A stretch of 64,000 nucleotides of DNA from Paratinospora sagittata (taxonomy: Eukaryota > Streptophyta > Magnoliopsida > Ranunculales > Menispermaceae): assembly GCA_035771175.1 (NCBI GenBank), contig CM069600.1:9013729-9077728 (forward strand), given 5' to 3'. Of this stretch, positions 1 through 11,310 are shown in pieces. The notes beneath the pieces were generated by a model. The model was not told the origin of the DNA, searched no databases, and saw nothing but the letters and a program-made list of their open reading frames with translations. The position numbers and the translations under genes are program-made. Position 1 is the first letter of the stretch, and each line of letters starts with the position of its first letter.

Positions 1-47
1 TTACGATCACCCAAGACAAGAGTAAAAAGGGGGATTCCCACCTTATC
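1..47 (-). repeat. LINE fragment, left of the solo LTR
   Basis: These bases are the continuation of the minus-strand LINE that resumes at 3065; a solo LTR inserted between them. The last five bases, TTATC (43-47), are one copy of the target-site duplication repeated at 3065-3069. Too short to assign to a LINE domain; the reverse transcriptase part would lie beyond the left edge. Confidence 0.6.
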
Positions 48-3000
48 TGTAGCACCCGTGCCTTTAGGTGACGTCATTTTGACCCATAGTATACCAGCAG
101 AGTACCCGTATACGTATTTATATATGTATGTGTATATGTATTTTGATGCTCGAAGCACGTAAGTCCGAGTGTCTTTGCATGATTTTAGGTCATAAAGAGT
201 GCGCATGAAGTTTCGAAACCATCGGAAACCCGTTCGACGTCAAAACGTGTCGAGAACGGTGTTTTGGATCCAGTGGAGCTCGCTCCATAGAGGAAGAAAT
301 TTCTGTCACAAATTACATCAATGATTTGATCTCCTAGATTTGTGGTCCGATTGAGCTAAAATTTTTTCAGCTCATTCTTATATGACAGATATTCATTATA
401 AGCAGTGAAGATCTTGATCAGAGTTACCTACTATGAGTTATAAGACTCCAAACACTGTTTCACAGATTTTTAGATTTTCTTACGCAGTTTTGATCAAACA
501 GTTATAATTCGCAATCCCACCGTTGGATTGAGTTGAAAGTTTACCATGATGTTGGTAACTCACTCATTCAATTTTTGACCGTTAAGATGTTAAATTGGTG
601 GGTAGTTTGCAAGAAATTGACTATCTAAGTGCAAGTATTGCAACAGGAAAATTGATTTTTTGATAATTTTTGACAACTTCTAGTTGTGGGCCCAAGCTTG
701 TCTATTTAAGCAACCAAAACGTAATTTTAGGCTCATTTGCTCATTTCTCAGCCAGAAAAGAGAGAAAGGAGCTGGAGAGGAGAAAAGGAAAGGAAACCTA
801 GGGTTGGTGGATTTTGCTCAAAATCCCTAAGGTTTGCATGTTTTTCCTCATTGTTCTTCCTTCAATCTCTTTGGTTCTTGCATACTAGTGTTGTTTTGAT
901 GCATGCATTGTATGAAACCCAGATTTGAAGGGGTAGTAGAAATCAAATGTTGTCCAAATGCTTTGAATGTTTGATATGTGTGTTTAGAGTGTGTTGGGAA
1001 CCCTCTAAAGGCAAAAACCCCAATTTCTAACAAGAAATTGGTAGGGTTTAGTACAAATGACCTAGTCTTGGTTCATTGACCTAGACTTTGACTTAAGCTT
1101 TGCATGTCATCTATGATGGACTGATCAGTATTAGGGACTGATTCATGTATTTAGCTTGATATTTTAATGGTGAAATCATATGGTTTAGTGTAAATGGTCA
1201 TTGTTTGGTTCATGGCCTTAGGCTTTTCCAAAAGTCATGCATGTCAACTATGTTGTTCTAGGTGGCATTGTGAATGAAACCATGTTGTTAGATCAGTAAA
1301 TTTTGTGGCTATGTATGGTGGCCTAGTGTAAAATTGACAATATGGCTTATGTATGAAAATTTTCAGATTTGGGGCTTTTGATGCTCTTGACATAAAATCT
1401 GGAAAATTATGCAAAGTAGGTCTAATTGGACATGATTAGGGTTGTTTGATGATTGAATTCAGTGGGTTCTCATAATGGACACCCTAAGGTTGACTAGTTT
1501 TGATCTAGGCTAAGTATTTGACATTTTTCATGTACTTTGGCAATTTTGCAAGTAATTTCGGGATTTTGCCCAAATTGGGACTTTCACCCAAAGCAAGTCA
1601 ATTTGTGAAATTGACTTGGGGATTGTTTAATTGGACCCAAATTGAGTAGAATCATGGGTTTAAAATGTTAGAACCTATGTTAAATTGATATGACTTAGTT
1701 CATTTTGACCTTATGTTTTATATTGGCCTAATTGAGGATTTTGACCAAGACTTAGTCAATTGATGAAATTGACTTGATGTATAGTCTAATTGACCCTAAT
1801 TATAATTGAATTTCATGTATATTAGTGGTTGGATCATGGGATCACCCTATTACATTCAATTTAGGTCAATCTTAGTTTAATTGAGTCTAAATGATCAAGT
1901 TGGGCAATATGGAAATTGGCTCAAGGAGGTAATCAATTTAGAATCTAATTGATTTTAGATTGAGTTTGAACATGGGGTTTTGACACAATGACTGATTTTC
2001 AGTTGTGTGAACCATGTTATTTCTAGGTCTTGTGATTGATCTTGAACCCGTTTAGTCAATTAGAGAGTTTTGGCGATCGGATTGGCTAGACTTAGCCAAT
2101 CAAGAGTGAGTGTTCTTTTACTTTTGGATTATTTATATGTGACATTGTAGTATAAAAATGTTTTAAATGCTTATGTATGATGGTATGCATGTTTTAATAG
2201 TCCATGAAATACATTTGAGCATAATTCATTGGGATGACAATTTGGGTTGAGGCTCTTAGTTGGAATTTCCTCTTTTTGGGAATTCTCGTAAGTCTAGCGG
2301 CGATCCCAATTGTGTACCTGGAAGAGGATTTTATGGCTTGTGTATGGGTAGGTTAGTTTAGGCTAATCTTACGTGTTGCACAACCCCAGAAATCCTATTA
2401 GGATACGAGTATTGTGTGTGTGTTCAGGTATTGTGTGTAGTGCACCAGCCTTGAACCCCCGTACTCAGGAGGTGTTAGGATTGCATGAGCATGACTACAA
2501 ATGTTATGCATCGTCTTATGTATGATTTGATCCATTATGTTAGCATGTATGTAATCTATTTCGTCATCATGATATTTCAATTGTTTTATGATCTTACCAT
2601 GTTATATAAATGCACGTATATGCCACTTGTAAATAACATTCACTGAGCTGGCTGTAGCTCACACCTCACCATCTTCTTTCAGGATCTGATAGAAAAGAAA
2701 AAGGAAAGGCTTGACTGCGGAGCATCCCTTGTTTTTGTTTCATGTAGATGTTGTACATTTAGTTTTGTATTTTGATAATTATGTACATGATAACATCTAG
2801 TAATTGTATATTTAACACATAGTTGGGATGTGTTGGGTTTTGTATCATTTTGAAGACTCTAAAATTTTATATTTGTAAAAATTTGGAGAAGTAATATTTT
2901 ATTTTATTATGATCATGTTAGTTGGTTGTTAAGGATGTACTTTTATTTCTTTTTGGGGATTCCTATATGTATTCAAGAGCTGACGGGAGGTCGGGTGTAC

Positions 3001-3064
3001 CGACGGAGGGTATACTCGAAGGTTCCCATGCCGGTCATGACGTCACGTAGAGTGGGTCGTGACA
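48..3064 (+). mobile_element. Solo LTR of a Ty3/gypsy retrotransposon (about 3.0 kb)
   Basis: The sequence starts TGTAGCACCC and ends GTGGGTCGTGACA, giving TG...CA termini, and is flanked on both sides by TTATC (43-47 and 3065-3069), a 5-bp target duplication as expected for LTR retrotransposons. No gag-pol lies inside, so this is a solo LTR left by LTR-LTR recombination. Both ends resemble the 1.27-kb LTR at 60634-61904: shared GACGTCATTTTGACCC-type start, shared CCGGTCATGACGTCA and CGTGACA end. The orientation is inferred from that element, which reads rightward. It is more than twice as long as the 60634 copy, which appears to have lost internal sequence. It sits inside a LINE and so is the younger of the two. 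Confidence 0.88.
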
Positions 3065-3870
3065 TTATCAATCCTCCAATTAAGGCCAACAAGCCTTTTG
3101 AAGTAATCGTGCCTAAACCATGCATTGAAGAAACGGAAAGGCTTCAGTCCAAAGTTCGGAATACTAGTGAGGAATATATTAAGAGGGTGTGGTTAGAGAT
3201 GCCCATAGGAAGGGCAAAAACCTCTGAGCCTTGGAAAAAATCCAACCAACTTGGATTCACAAGCACTCTATCCAATTTACAGGAGATTTTGTTGCTACCC
3301 TGTTGGAGATTAGACCAGGTGAACCTTGGGCTTTTCCAACGCAAGTCCATCAAGCCATTGCGATCAATGAAGTCTCTAAATTCATCCATAGCCTCTTGAG
3401 AAGGAGGTAATTCCCTACATTTTTCATGAGAAAATTCGACCACATTAAAATCACCTGCTATGAGCCAGGGCATAAGGTTATCATAGTTAAAGGTTTGAAG
3501 ATGTTGCCATAAAGACTTCCTTTCAATGAGGGAGTTGGAGTCATAGACAGCTGTAACTAGAACATTCTTTTTCTTAGAGATGGGAGTAACGTTACCATGA
3601 ATGAATTGATATGAGGATCTCAAGAACTTAAAATCCACGAGAATAGGTTCCCATCCAACCCAAATTCGGCCTTTAGGATGGACATCGTAATTACTAATCC
3701 ATGACCAACTAGGAGCAATATACGACGAAATATGGCCAGAATTAGCCTAAGTAATTTTTGTTTCAATAAAAAAGATCAAACTAATCTTATGGATACGAAT
3801 CAACCTTCTATATTCCATCTACTTGGCAGGGGCATTAACACCACTAATATTCCAGCAGAAGCAAATCATT
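3065..3870 (-). pseudogene. LINE ORF2 fragment: AP-endonuclease-like domain
   Basis: On the minus strand this encodes the N-terminal endonuclease of a plant L1-type LINE, which nicks target DNA to prime reverse transcription. Visible landmarks from right to left are WNISGVNAP near 3860 (family start motif WNxRGLN), IETKI with the catalytic Glu near 3780, AGDFNVVEF near 3460 (the D-x-N motif), RFTWSN near 3300, and KLDRVLVN near 3250. Stops interrupt the N-terminal part at about 3830 and 3750; the longest clean stretch is 3144-3638. The usual SDHxPL motif near the domain end reads ISNHTLL, so the aspartate next to the catalytic histidine is replaced by asparagine. The frame is lost below about 3144, and the reverse transcriptase is cut off by the solo LTR and the window edge. 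Clearly dead. Confidence 0.8.
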
Positions 3871-4019
3871 GGGCACCCTTTGTAGACTGGGATTTAATAC
3901 TCTTATTAGCTCCCCCAGAAGAGCCAGAGTTCTTGTACGAAGATTTCTTGTTTTTGTTCTTCTTTCCTTTCACCTTCACTCCCTTAGACATAAATTTATC
4001 TAAAGCAAGCAATTCCTCA

Positions 4020-4890
4020 TCAGAACCAAACTGCTAAATTGCTTTCCTTTGAGGTAGAAGTGGCATTTTTGGATAGGGCAGTCTCTTTCACCATATCCAC
4101 TTCGAGGGACCCTTTATCGTCAGGATCCACCTGAAGGAGAATAGAAAATTTGTTAGGATCGAGCTCCCTATTGATAACAATCTTTTCAACCTGTTCATGT
4201 TCCATATCACCTTCAGGGGGGGGCAATTTGGTTTAATAGGATACCTCGAGGTCACCTTGTTCCAGATATTCACCTTATTCGATTTCGTAATTTTGGCAGC
4301 CAGCAACTCAGCTGTAGAGGATATCTCCAGCAACAATCTGAATACTTTGTTGAGATAAGGCTTCCGTGGTCACTTCCACACAGACTCTAGCATATGATAA
4401 TCTGGATTTCATCAACGTTGGGTTGTCAGTAAGGATTGGCTTCCCCAGAACACTAGCAATCCTGCTCAAACATTCAGATTCCCACAGGTCCAGAAGGAGG
4501 TTTAGAAATTTCACTCACAAGGGGATTTTCTGGACCTCACATCTATCCATCTCCAGGCCTTTCTCCCTAGGTTTAAGGAACCCTAGACACAAACCACGAC
4601 CCCCCGTGTAGTACACTCAACTTGTCTTCCTCAGCAGAAAATTTGAAAATGAAATAACCATTACTTGCTGTATGAATGTCCATTGAACCTTTAATAGCCC
4701 ATAAATTTCTTAAAAGTTCCTCCACAAGACGGAGATGCAACTTGCGACCAAGAAAATGGCTCACGAGACATTGTTTCCATTTCTTGGTATATGAATCCAC
4801 CAGATGCACTAGTAAACAAACAACTTTCACCCCATTTTCCAGACAAGGTTCAAAATAGCTAAGATTCCCACCCTCTTCTGGACCCACCAT
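4020..4890 (-). pseudogene. LINE ORF1 fragment (DUF4283-type RNA-binding protein)
   Basis: The minus strand carries a broken ORF1 of the same LINE. The segment 4890-4573 has the pattern of plant DUF4283 proteins: HFLGRKLHLRLVEELLRNLW, then GYFIFKFSAEEDKLSVLHGG followed by SWFVSRVP. The next segment 4514-4308 has LLLDLWESECLSRIASVLGK followed by PILTDNPT and LSYARVCVEV, the typical domain that follows DUF4283 in plant LINE ORF1. A third acidic piece lies at 4226-4020. The three pieces are in different frames, so frameshifts separate them. No CCHC knuckle could be found in the remainder. ORF1 proteins bind the LINE RNA in the cytoplasm; this copy cannot be functional. Order (ORF1 right, endonuclease left) confirms the minus orientation. 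Confidence 0.75.
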
Positions 4891-5213
4891 CCCAAATAGA
4901 GATGATCAGGTGCAGACTCTGTTTTCATTGCTAGAAGCCTCCACATCGCGAGCCCCACCATGAACAACAGCAGCAACGCTAGCCCCCCACCATTGAAGCC
5001 ATCGTCTCGTTCACACAGCAATGTGCGACATCATCTGCGCCAACACCGTCCAACCGAGCCCCCGAAATGCCCAAATCGCCCCAAATCTGGCCCTCCTCCA
5101 TCACTGAGAACACAAAGCCACTGGTCGCCGGAACCCGAAAAGCCCTCCTAGAGGCGAAAAGGGCACACCCAACCAAGATCTCGCTTAAACCCTCAGACCC
5201 ACAAAGCCACGGA
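4891..5213 (-). repeat. LINE 5' untranslated region
   Basis: This CG- and C-rich stretch lies upstream of ORF1 on the minus strand and looks like the LINE 5' end. Its last part (about 5128-5210: GGTCGCCGGAAC, AAGGGCACACCCAACC, AGATCTCGCT) reappears in related form to the right of the MITE in every repeat unit (about 15763-15855, 32766-32860, 41128-41225). No credible coding sequence of its own. Confidence 0.5.
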
Positions 5214-5374
5214 CACTATAAGAAAATCACTATACAAGGACTGTTGAAAACGTCCTTGAATTCGACGCCCTAATTTAAAAAACGTCCTAAAAGGGCTTTG
5301 AGGACATTTTTGGTCATTTTTGGACAATTTTGGTCATTTTTCAAATGTCCTTGTATAGTGTTTTTCTTATAGTG
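5214..5374. mobile_element. Short MITE with 28-bp terminal inverted repeats
   Basis: The ends form a 28-bp inverted repeat with one mismatch: CACTATAAGAAAA at the left edge, the reverse complement at the right, followed on each side by CACTATACAAGGAC. The sequence CACTATA is thus used twice, 15 bp apart, in each arm. The interior repeats GGTCATTTTTGGACAATTTT-like tracts. Length is 161 bp, no coding capacity. The CACTA-like terminus suggests a non-autonomous CACTA derivative, but no clear 3-bp target duplication is visible. Truncated relatives lie in every unit tail (15713-15762, 32640-32765, 41080-41127). Confidence 0.75.
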
Positions 5375-5572
5375 TGGTCGTCAGAACTCTTAAAAGATTT
5401 CTTTTGTGCCTGTGGACTAGTGAAATTGATAAATCAGTATTTAAACTTTGATATTAATATTATTATTCTTTTGATTCCTATGAAATATATATATATTTTT
5501 TACTTTTATCTTGAATTCTAGCCTACAACTATTGATGTGTATTCCATAATACATTACATAACTAAAAAAATA

Positions 5573-5988
5573 GGACAGCTTGGTGCATAAAGCTTCCGCT
5601 TATGTGGGGTCTTGGAGAAGGGTCGACCACATTTAGGCCTATTGTATCATGTCTTACCTTACTTTGTAAAAGATTATTTCTACAACTCGAATTCGTAGCA
5701 ACATAGCCACATGGCAACAACTCTTACCATTGTGTCAAGACTCTCCTTCCAATTAACTCTTTTTGGATATATAGTATGATGGTTGTTTTCACATTGTTTT
5801 ATTATTGTAGATAAAAATTTCATTAGAAAACCTTTCCAACTTATAGGTTTTGGGGGAATATTATTTTAATAGGTTCAAGTTATGAAAACATCTTACAATT
5901 CAAGGTAAAGTTGCATACAATTTACTAATGATCCAACCATTCTCTAGGATCCCGCATAGGCGATAGCTTTGTGTACCGAGCTACCTTT
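5573..5988. repeat. Inverted pair of tRNA-derived SINE-like repeats (module A1)
   Basis: The left arm (+, about 5573-5750) has GGACAGCTTGGTGCA, GGGTCTTGGAGAAGGGTCGACCAC-type sequence, CTCGAATTCG (a decayed B box) and GGCAACAACTCTTACC, the layout of the plant Au-SINE family as I remember it. The right arm (-, about 5871-5986) read in reverse has GGTAGCTCGGTACACAAAGC, GCGGGATCCTAGAGAATGG, CAACTTTACCTTG and CTTGAACCT. The two arms face each other around a spacer of about 120 bp. The family name is from memory; the inverted arrangement is seen directly. Confidence 0.55.
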
Positions 5989-6889
5989 TTTTATTATTTT
6001 ATTAGTACTTGCACACGTGTGTTGTACAAGATTTTATTATAAATAATAAATTAAAATAAAATATTTTTTTATAACAATATGTATATTTTCATATTTTTTA
6101 TACAAATTAAAATGGGTAAAATCATATAAAAATAGGGATGAAGGCAGATAAGAGTAAAAAAATTAGAAATTCAAATAGTAGAATAGAGAAATCAGAATTA
6201 CAAAAAGCCTAATGTAGGAGATGCTTGTGTAAAAGTCAAAACTTTAAAAAATAGTTAAAATATAAAAGTACATACTATTTTATCATTAATATAAAATAAG
6301 CTTCAACTATCAAATATTCTCATCAAATTTGTATAGATATATAGATTAATGTGCACATGTGTATCATATGGGTGTAACTTCCATTGTTATCCAAGGAACG
6401 GGTTAATTAGTGTATGCATTGAGCTTTGTATTGTATAGCATGGCATTCCAACATCCAAGATAGGCTGGGTCCCAGCGTTAAAAAATAATGTTGACACTTA
6501 ACATACATAAAACATTTATATATAAAAAAATTGATATGAAGTTAAAAAGTAGAAAAAACTAGAGAAAAGTAGAGATTATTTAAATTGCTATATAATTGTT
6601 AGTTTTTAAAATAAAGGATGATCATAAAATTTATAAGTTAATTTTGGAACTCTATCAACAGAACGTAAAACGTTCCATGTTCTAACATAGATAACGAATG
6701 ATTGGTTAATATATACATGCCATGAATTCAGACGGTGTGCAACTGCTAAAATTAGTGTAGAATAAGTTGGGATAAAGTAAAAGAAATTAATTAGGTCATA
6801 TAATGAAGAAATATTGAATAGTCTTGATTAAATATCTATTCATATGAATTCGAATCCTAAAGAATACTAAATATCGAAAAAAAGATTAT

Positions 6890-7069
6890 GCTGCGTTTGG
6901 TTTAAAATTCGGATATAATTTTCTGTATATAAAATTTTAAAAATACGAAAAATGTGTTTGGTTCGTTCAAACCCAAAAACAGTTTTCTAAGAAATAATAA
7001 AATGTTGTTTTCTGAATTTATTCTTTTTCAGTTGTATTTTGATTTTCGGATCATGAACCAAACGTAGCC
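6890..7069. mobile_element. MITE with GCTACGTTTGGTT-type ends (module A1)
   Basis: The left end GCTGCGTTTGGTTT and the reverse complement of the right end, GGCTACGTTTGGTTC, form terminal inverted repeats that extend imperfectly inward (ATTCGGAT / ATCCGAAAAT). Non-coding, about 180 bp. Present in every complete A module (34406, 56106, and inverted at 45904) and absent from B modules. The termini resemble Tourist or hAT MITEs; no target duplication is certain. Confidence 0.6.
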
Positions 7070-7240
7070 TTAATTTATATGAAATTAGGTTTCTTAATTT
7101 GAGAAACCACTTAAATTCAAATATTTTATAAATCAAACTACAATGACATCTAGAAAATATTACAAAATTTCAATTTTATATTAAAAAATTTATATAGAAA
7201 TTTATTTATGGGTAATTTGGTAAAAGGGAAGTAAAAGATT

Positions 7241-9894
7241 CACTACAAGAAAAAATACTTTTGGTCACGAGACCTTTAGTAGCGACTTTAATTTTCGTAA
7301 GTAAAACTATGTTTTACTCACGATTTGTCAACATCGTAAACAAAAGTCGTTGTTAAAAGTCAATATTTACTTACGCACTTGATATCGTAAGTAAAACTAT
7401 ATGTATCGTAAGTAAAGATATTAAATTTCATCCCGCTCTTTTTATTTGCATAGGGCGCGCTTAACTTTTTATTACTTACGAATGTGAAAAGTTTTAGTAG
7501 CGGAAAGTTCGTAAGTAAAAGTAATTGCATAAAAAAAATTATAAAAAACAAAAAAACAAAAAAATCAATATTTTGTATTACTTACGAATAAGGGGAGGCT
7601 TGTAAGGAATGAAGTCGCTACTAATGCTAAGTAACCCGCCAAACATTTTTGCGCGCCGGCTTCTTTTCCCTGTTTCATCTTCTCTTTCGCTTCTTTCCTC
7701 TGCGCGTCACTTGTTTCATCTTCTCTCTGCGCGTCGCTTCTTTCCCCTGTTTCATCTTCTCTTTCGCTTCTTCCCCAGGTTTTCCCTTGCGAAGAAAACG
7801 AGCACTAGTAGGTTTTCTCTTGCGAAGAAGACGAGCAGGTTTTGTCTTCTTTCCTTCTCAATATTCTCTCGGGTTTCTAAAGAAGACGAGTGGGTTTCAT
7901 CTCTTCACCCACTCGTCTGTGCGTCGTTTGTGAAGAAGACGCGAAGAAGAGATATTGGGAAGAAACGTGCCATTTCTCAAACTTGATAGTTGAAGCGATT
8001 GGGAACGGTTGTGGATTCGCTAAGGTATTTTTGATTTGATTGTTTGTGAATTTGCTATTTCTTCCGCGCGCGTGAAATCTCAAATCAAAAATACTTGATG
8101 TTCAATCGATTCATTTTGTTTTGGTTGTGAAGCAGTTCGTAACTGATGTTCATTTTGTTTAATAGATCATTTTTTGTTCTTCTTCCTGTGTTTTTTTTTT
8201 TTTCTGTGTAACCCCTCTATTCTTTTTGCCCATTTTATCCATTGGCCTATTCAGAAGTGAAAAGATCTGCAACATTTGACTCTAATAGAAAAAGCTCACT
8301 TTAATACAGAAAACATTCAACTTCTTTTACCAAAAACCTCCTTTTTGATACATTAAAAGTAGCAAACATATGAATCTGGTGCAAGCTCTTCAAATTAATT
8401 CTTTTAGTTATTCATTTAAATCATGCTTACGAGTATGGATGTTTTACAAAACATATAATCCCTCTACCTTTATTTTCTATTCCATTTTCATACTATTAGA
8501 TGGATGACTAATTACTTGAAACTGGTTTTAGAATGAGGAGTTCTTAGAAGAGATAATATTAGATGCGGTTTCAGTTTATATTTGGGATAAAATTGCATTG
8601 TTCATGAGTTGTATAATTGTTGAAACATTCTTCATGCAAAACCACTATAGATTTAGGACTAAATTCATTATCTCTGAAACAATTGAATGTAAATTTTACC
8701 AATTAGGTAGCTTTTTTTTTTTCCTACAAGGAAATGAATATGTATATTTGAAATGTTAAAACAATTTAATAATAATAATAATGTTGCTGCTGCTGCTGTT
8801 GCTTATGACGATGAATGATTTTCTTCTTTAACCATATTAATTATGAATTCAATATATATATTTTCTTTATACAAATGTGAGTTACAGAACAAATGTTTGG
8901 ACGGTTATAAATATTGACGCGTACAGTAGAAGTAGAAACATGCTATTATTTCCTCCTAATTGCAAGCATCATCATCTTCTTCTTCTTCCCAGAGAAATCT
9001 TTCAGTTTGCTTTTGGGCTCTTCCACTCTTATCGATTCTCCAGCGACAGACCAGCCACTGTAATCTCCGGCGTCGGTGATGGCGGCCGAAAAGTACTTCA
9101 CTAAGTTCCCTTTCATTTCTCTCAATTTTTATTTTTTTTATTTTTTTGTTTTCTCTTTGTTATGTCTTTTCTCTCTTCTTCTCCAATCAGATTCATTTCT
9201 TCTTGTGTATGAGAGATTGAACTTTGATTTCGAAGCTATTTTAATGTTCTGTCTAGGCATTATTCATGTTCTTCTTGTTCACTCGTGGCTGCTCATGTTG
9301 GTATACACTACACGATCTGAATACCCTTTCCTACATTAAATCTTAGGGCTTATTTTTGTTTTTGTTGTTGAATTTTGTTATTTTCTCCTCAGATTTTTAA
9401 GAAGTTTCAGGTTCTGTGTGGGACATGTTGATTGAATGAATTAAAAAAATAGCAATTGAGTCAATATCATTGGTGCCGAAATACTTTTTTGATTCAAGGA
9501 GTGAAACTTCCATGAGACCTGGATCCCAAACTCTATATATGTTGATGTTGTCTAATCAAAGAGGGAATCTGTTTGCAAATGTTAGAATACTGAACTAGAG
9601 GAGGCTCTGATGCATGATGAATTGTCGTGTTGAAATTATACAATTCTTTGAATTTTTCTTGAAAGCATATTCATAATTATATATCTATATTTACAAGCCT
9701 AGTATCTTGCTTGTTCGATCTTGATCACCAACAACATGTCAAATATATCGTGTTATATTTTAATATGCCAATATGACTGAAATTCTTGATCTCTTCATTT
9801 GTCAAGTGCTCGCAATCTTAATATAATAATACCCAAGTTGGGAATTCTCTTCTTTCCAACCCCAAAATTGCATACTTTTCAAATTCTTGTAGTG
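7241..9894. mobile_element. Non-autonomous CACTA (En/Spm-like) element, 2.65 kb
   Basis: Starts CACTACAAGAA and ends TTCTTGTAGTG, an 11-bp perfect terminal inverted repeat, flanked by the 3-bp duplication ATT (7238-7240, 9895-9897). Module A in unit 3 (34781) shows the uninterrupted site. The left 350 bp carry many copies of CGTAAGTA and its complement TACTTACG, as subterminal transposase-binding repeats do in CACTA elements; the right end lacks them. No transposase is recognisable. The interior looks like captured gene ends: a CT-rich leader with GAAGAAGACGAG repeats at 7640-8010, and at 8960-9110 a CT-rich leader leading to ATGGCGGCCGAAAAGTAC. The same insertion, internally deleted and inverted, is at 45136-45732. 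Confidence 0.82.
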
Positions 9895-11310
9895 ATTTCT
9901 TTTGTGCCTGGACTAGTAAAATTAATAAATCAGTATTTTAATTTTTGATATTAATATTATTATTCTTTTGATTTTGTCACTTATGATATATATATATATA
10001 TATTTTCACATTATCTTGAATTCTAGCCTTCAACTATTGACATGTATTCCATAATACATTATATAACTAACAAAAAAAAAAAAACTTGTGCACGAAGCTT
10101 TTGCCTACGTGGGGTCTCAGAGAAATTAAGGTCGGACCACATTTGTATCAATTGTATTATGTATTACTTACTTTGCAAAAGATTATTTCAAAGACTCAAA
10201 CCTAATGGCAACAACTCTTATCGTTGTGCCAAGACTCTCCTTCTAATTAACTCTTTTTGGATATATAGTATAATGGTTGTTTCCTCATTATTTTATTATT
10301 GTAGATAAGAATTTCATTAGAAAACCTTTCCAACTTATAGGTTTTCGGGAAATATTATTTTACTAGGTTCGAGTTGTGAAAACATCTTGCAATACAAGGT
10401 AAAGTTACGTATAATTTAACAATGATCCAACCATTCTATCAGACCCGCATAAGCAAGAGCTTCGTATACCGAACTACCTTTTTTTATTATTTTATTAGTA
10501 CTTGCACACGTTCGTTGCACAAGATTTTATTATAAATAATAAATTAAAATAAAATAAAATTTTATAACAATATGTATATATATTTTCATATTTTTTATAC
10601 AAATAAAAAGGATAAAATCATATAAAAATAGGGATGAAGGCATATAAGAGTAAAAAATTAGAAATTCACATAATAGGGAAATTAGAATTACAAAAAAGCT
10701 TAAAATGTAGGAAATGTTTGTGTAAAAGTCAAAACTTTAAAGAGTAGTTAAAATATAAAAGTACATACTATTTTATCTTTAATATAAAATAAGCTTCAAC
10801 TACCCAAATATTCTCATCAAATTTATATAGATATATAAATTAATGTGCATGTATGTGTATCATATAGGTGTAACTTTCATTGTTATCTAAAGAACGGGTT
10901 ATTGTATGCATTGAGCTTTGTATTATATAACGCGACATTTCAACTTCTAAGGAAGGCTGAGTGTCAGCATCAGAAAATAACATTGATATCCAACATTAAA
11001 AACATTTTTCTATAAAAAATTAACTTAAAGTAAGTTAAAAAGTAGAAAAAAACTAGAGAGAAGTAGAGATTATTTAAATTATTATATTATTGTCAGTTTT
11101 TGAAATAAAGGATGATCATAAAATTTATAAGTTAATTTTAGAACTCTATCAAAAGAATGATTGGCTAATATATAATACGGACGGTGTGACTGCCAAAATT
11201 AGGATAGAATAAGTTGGGATAAAGCAAAATTAAATTCAAATATTTTATAAATCAAACTACAATGACATATAGAAAATACTACAAACATTTCAATTTTTTC
11301 TTTTTGAGAT
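9895..11310 (+). repeat. Module B, unit 1
   Basis: AT-rich, gene-free segment that begins ATTTCTTTTGTGCCTGGACT and runs to TTTTTCTTTTTGAGATTGAT. It is a diverged direct copy of module A lacking about 330 bp, including the A-specific MITE. It always lies on the gene side of module A. It contains an inverted SINE pair. Confidence 0.75.
10084..10482. repeat. Inverted pair of SINE-like repeats (module B1)
   Basis: The left arm (10084-10243) reads TGTGCACGAAGCTTTTGCC, then GGGGTCTCAGAGAA and GGCAACAACTCTTATCG, preceded by an A-run. The right arm on the opposite strand ends at GAACTACC near 10480. Same architecture as in module A1 but with B-specific substitutions. Confidence 0.55.

Larger units (their letters stand above)
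5375..7240 (+). repeat. Module A, unit 1
   Basis: AT-rich segment without genes. It begins at the scrap GGTCGTCAGAACT, then AAAAGATTTCTTTTGTGCCT, the common start of all A and B modules, and ends at GTAAAAGATT where a CACTA element is inserted. It is a paralogue of module B but additionally holds a MITE (6890-7069) and flanking sequence. Related A modules are at 26946, 32881, 42811 and 54563. Contains an inverted SINE pair (separate entry). Confidence 0.8.

Noticed and set aside
5573..5750. tRNA gene suggested by A- and B-box-like motifs
   Set aside because: No cloverleaf can be drawn; the length and repeated occurrence fit a tRNA-derived SINE.
7609..7986. A 125-residue Ser/Phe-rich frame in the CACTA element
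   Set aside because: It is a CT-rich repeat tract read in frame; the inverted copy has a different length and frame. Treated as a leader-like captured sequence.
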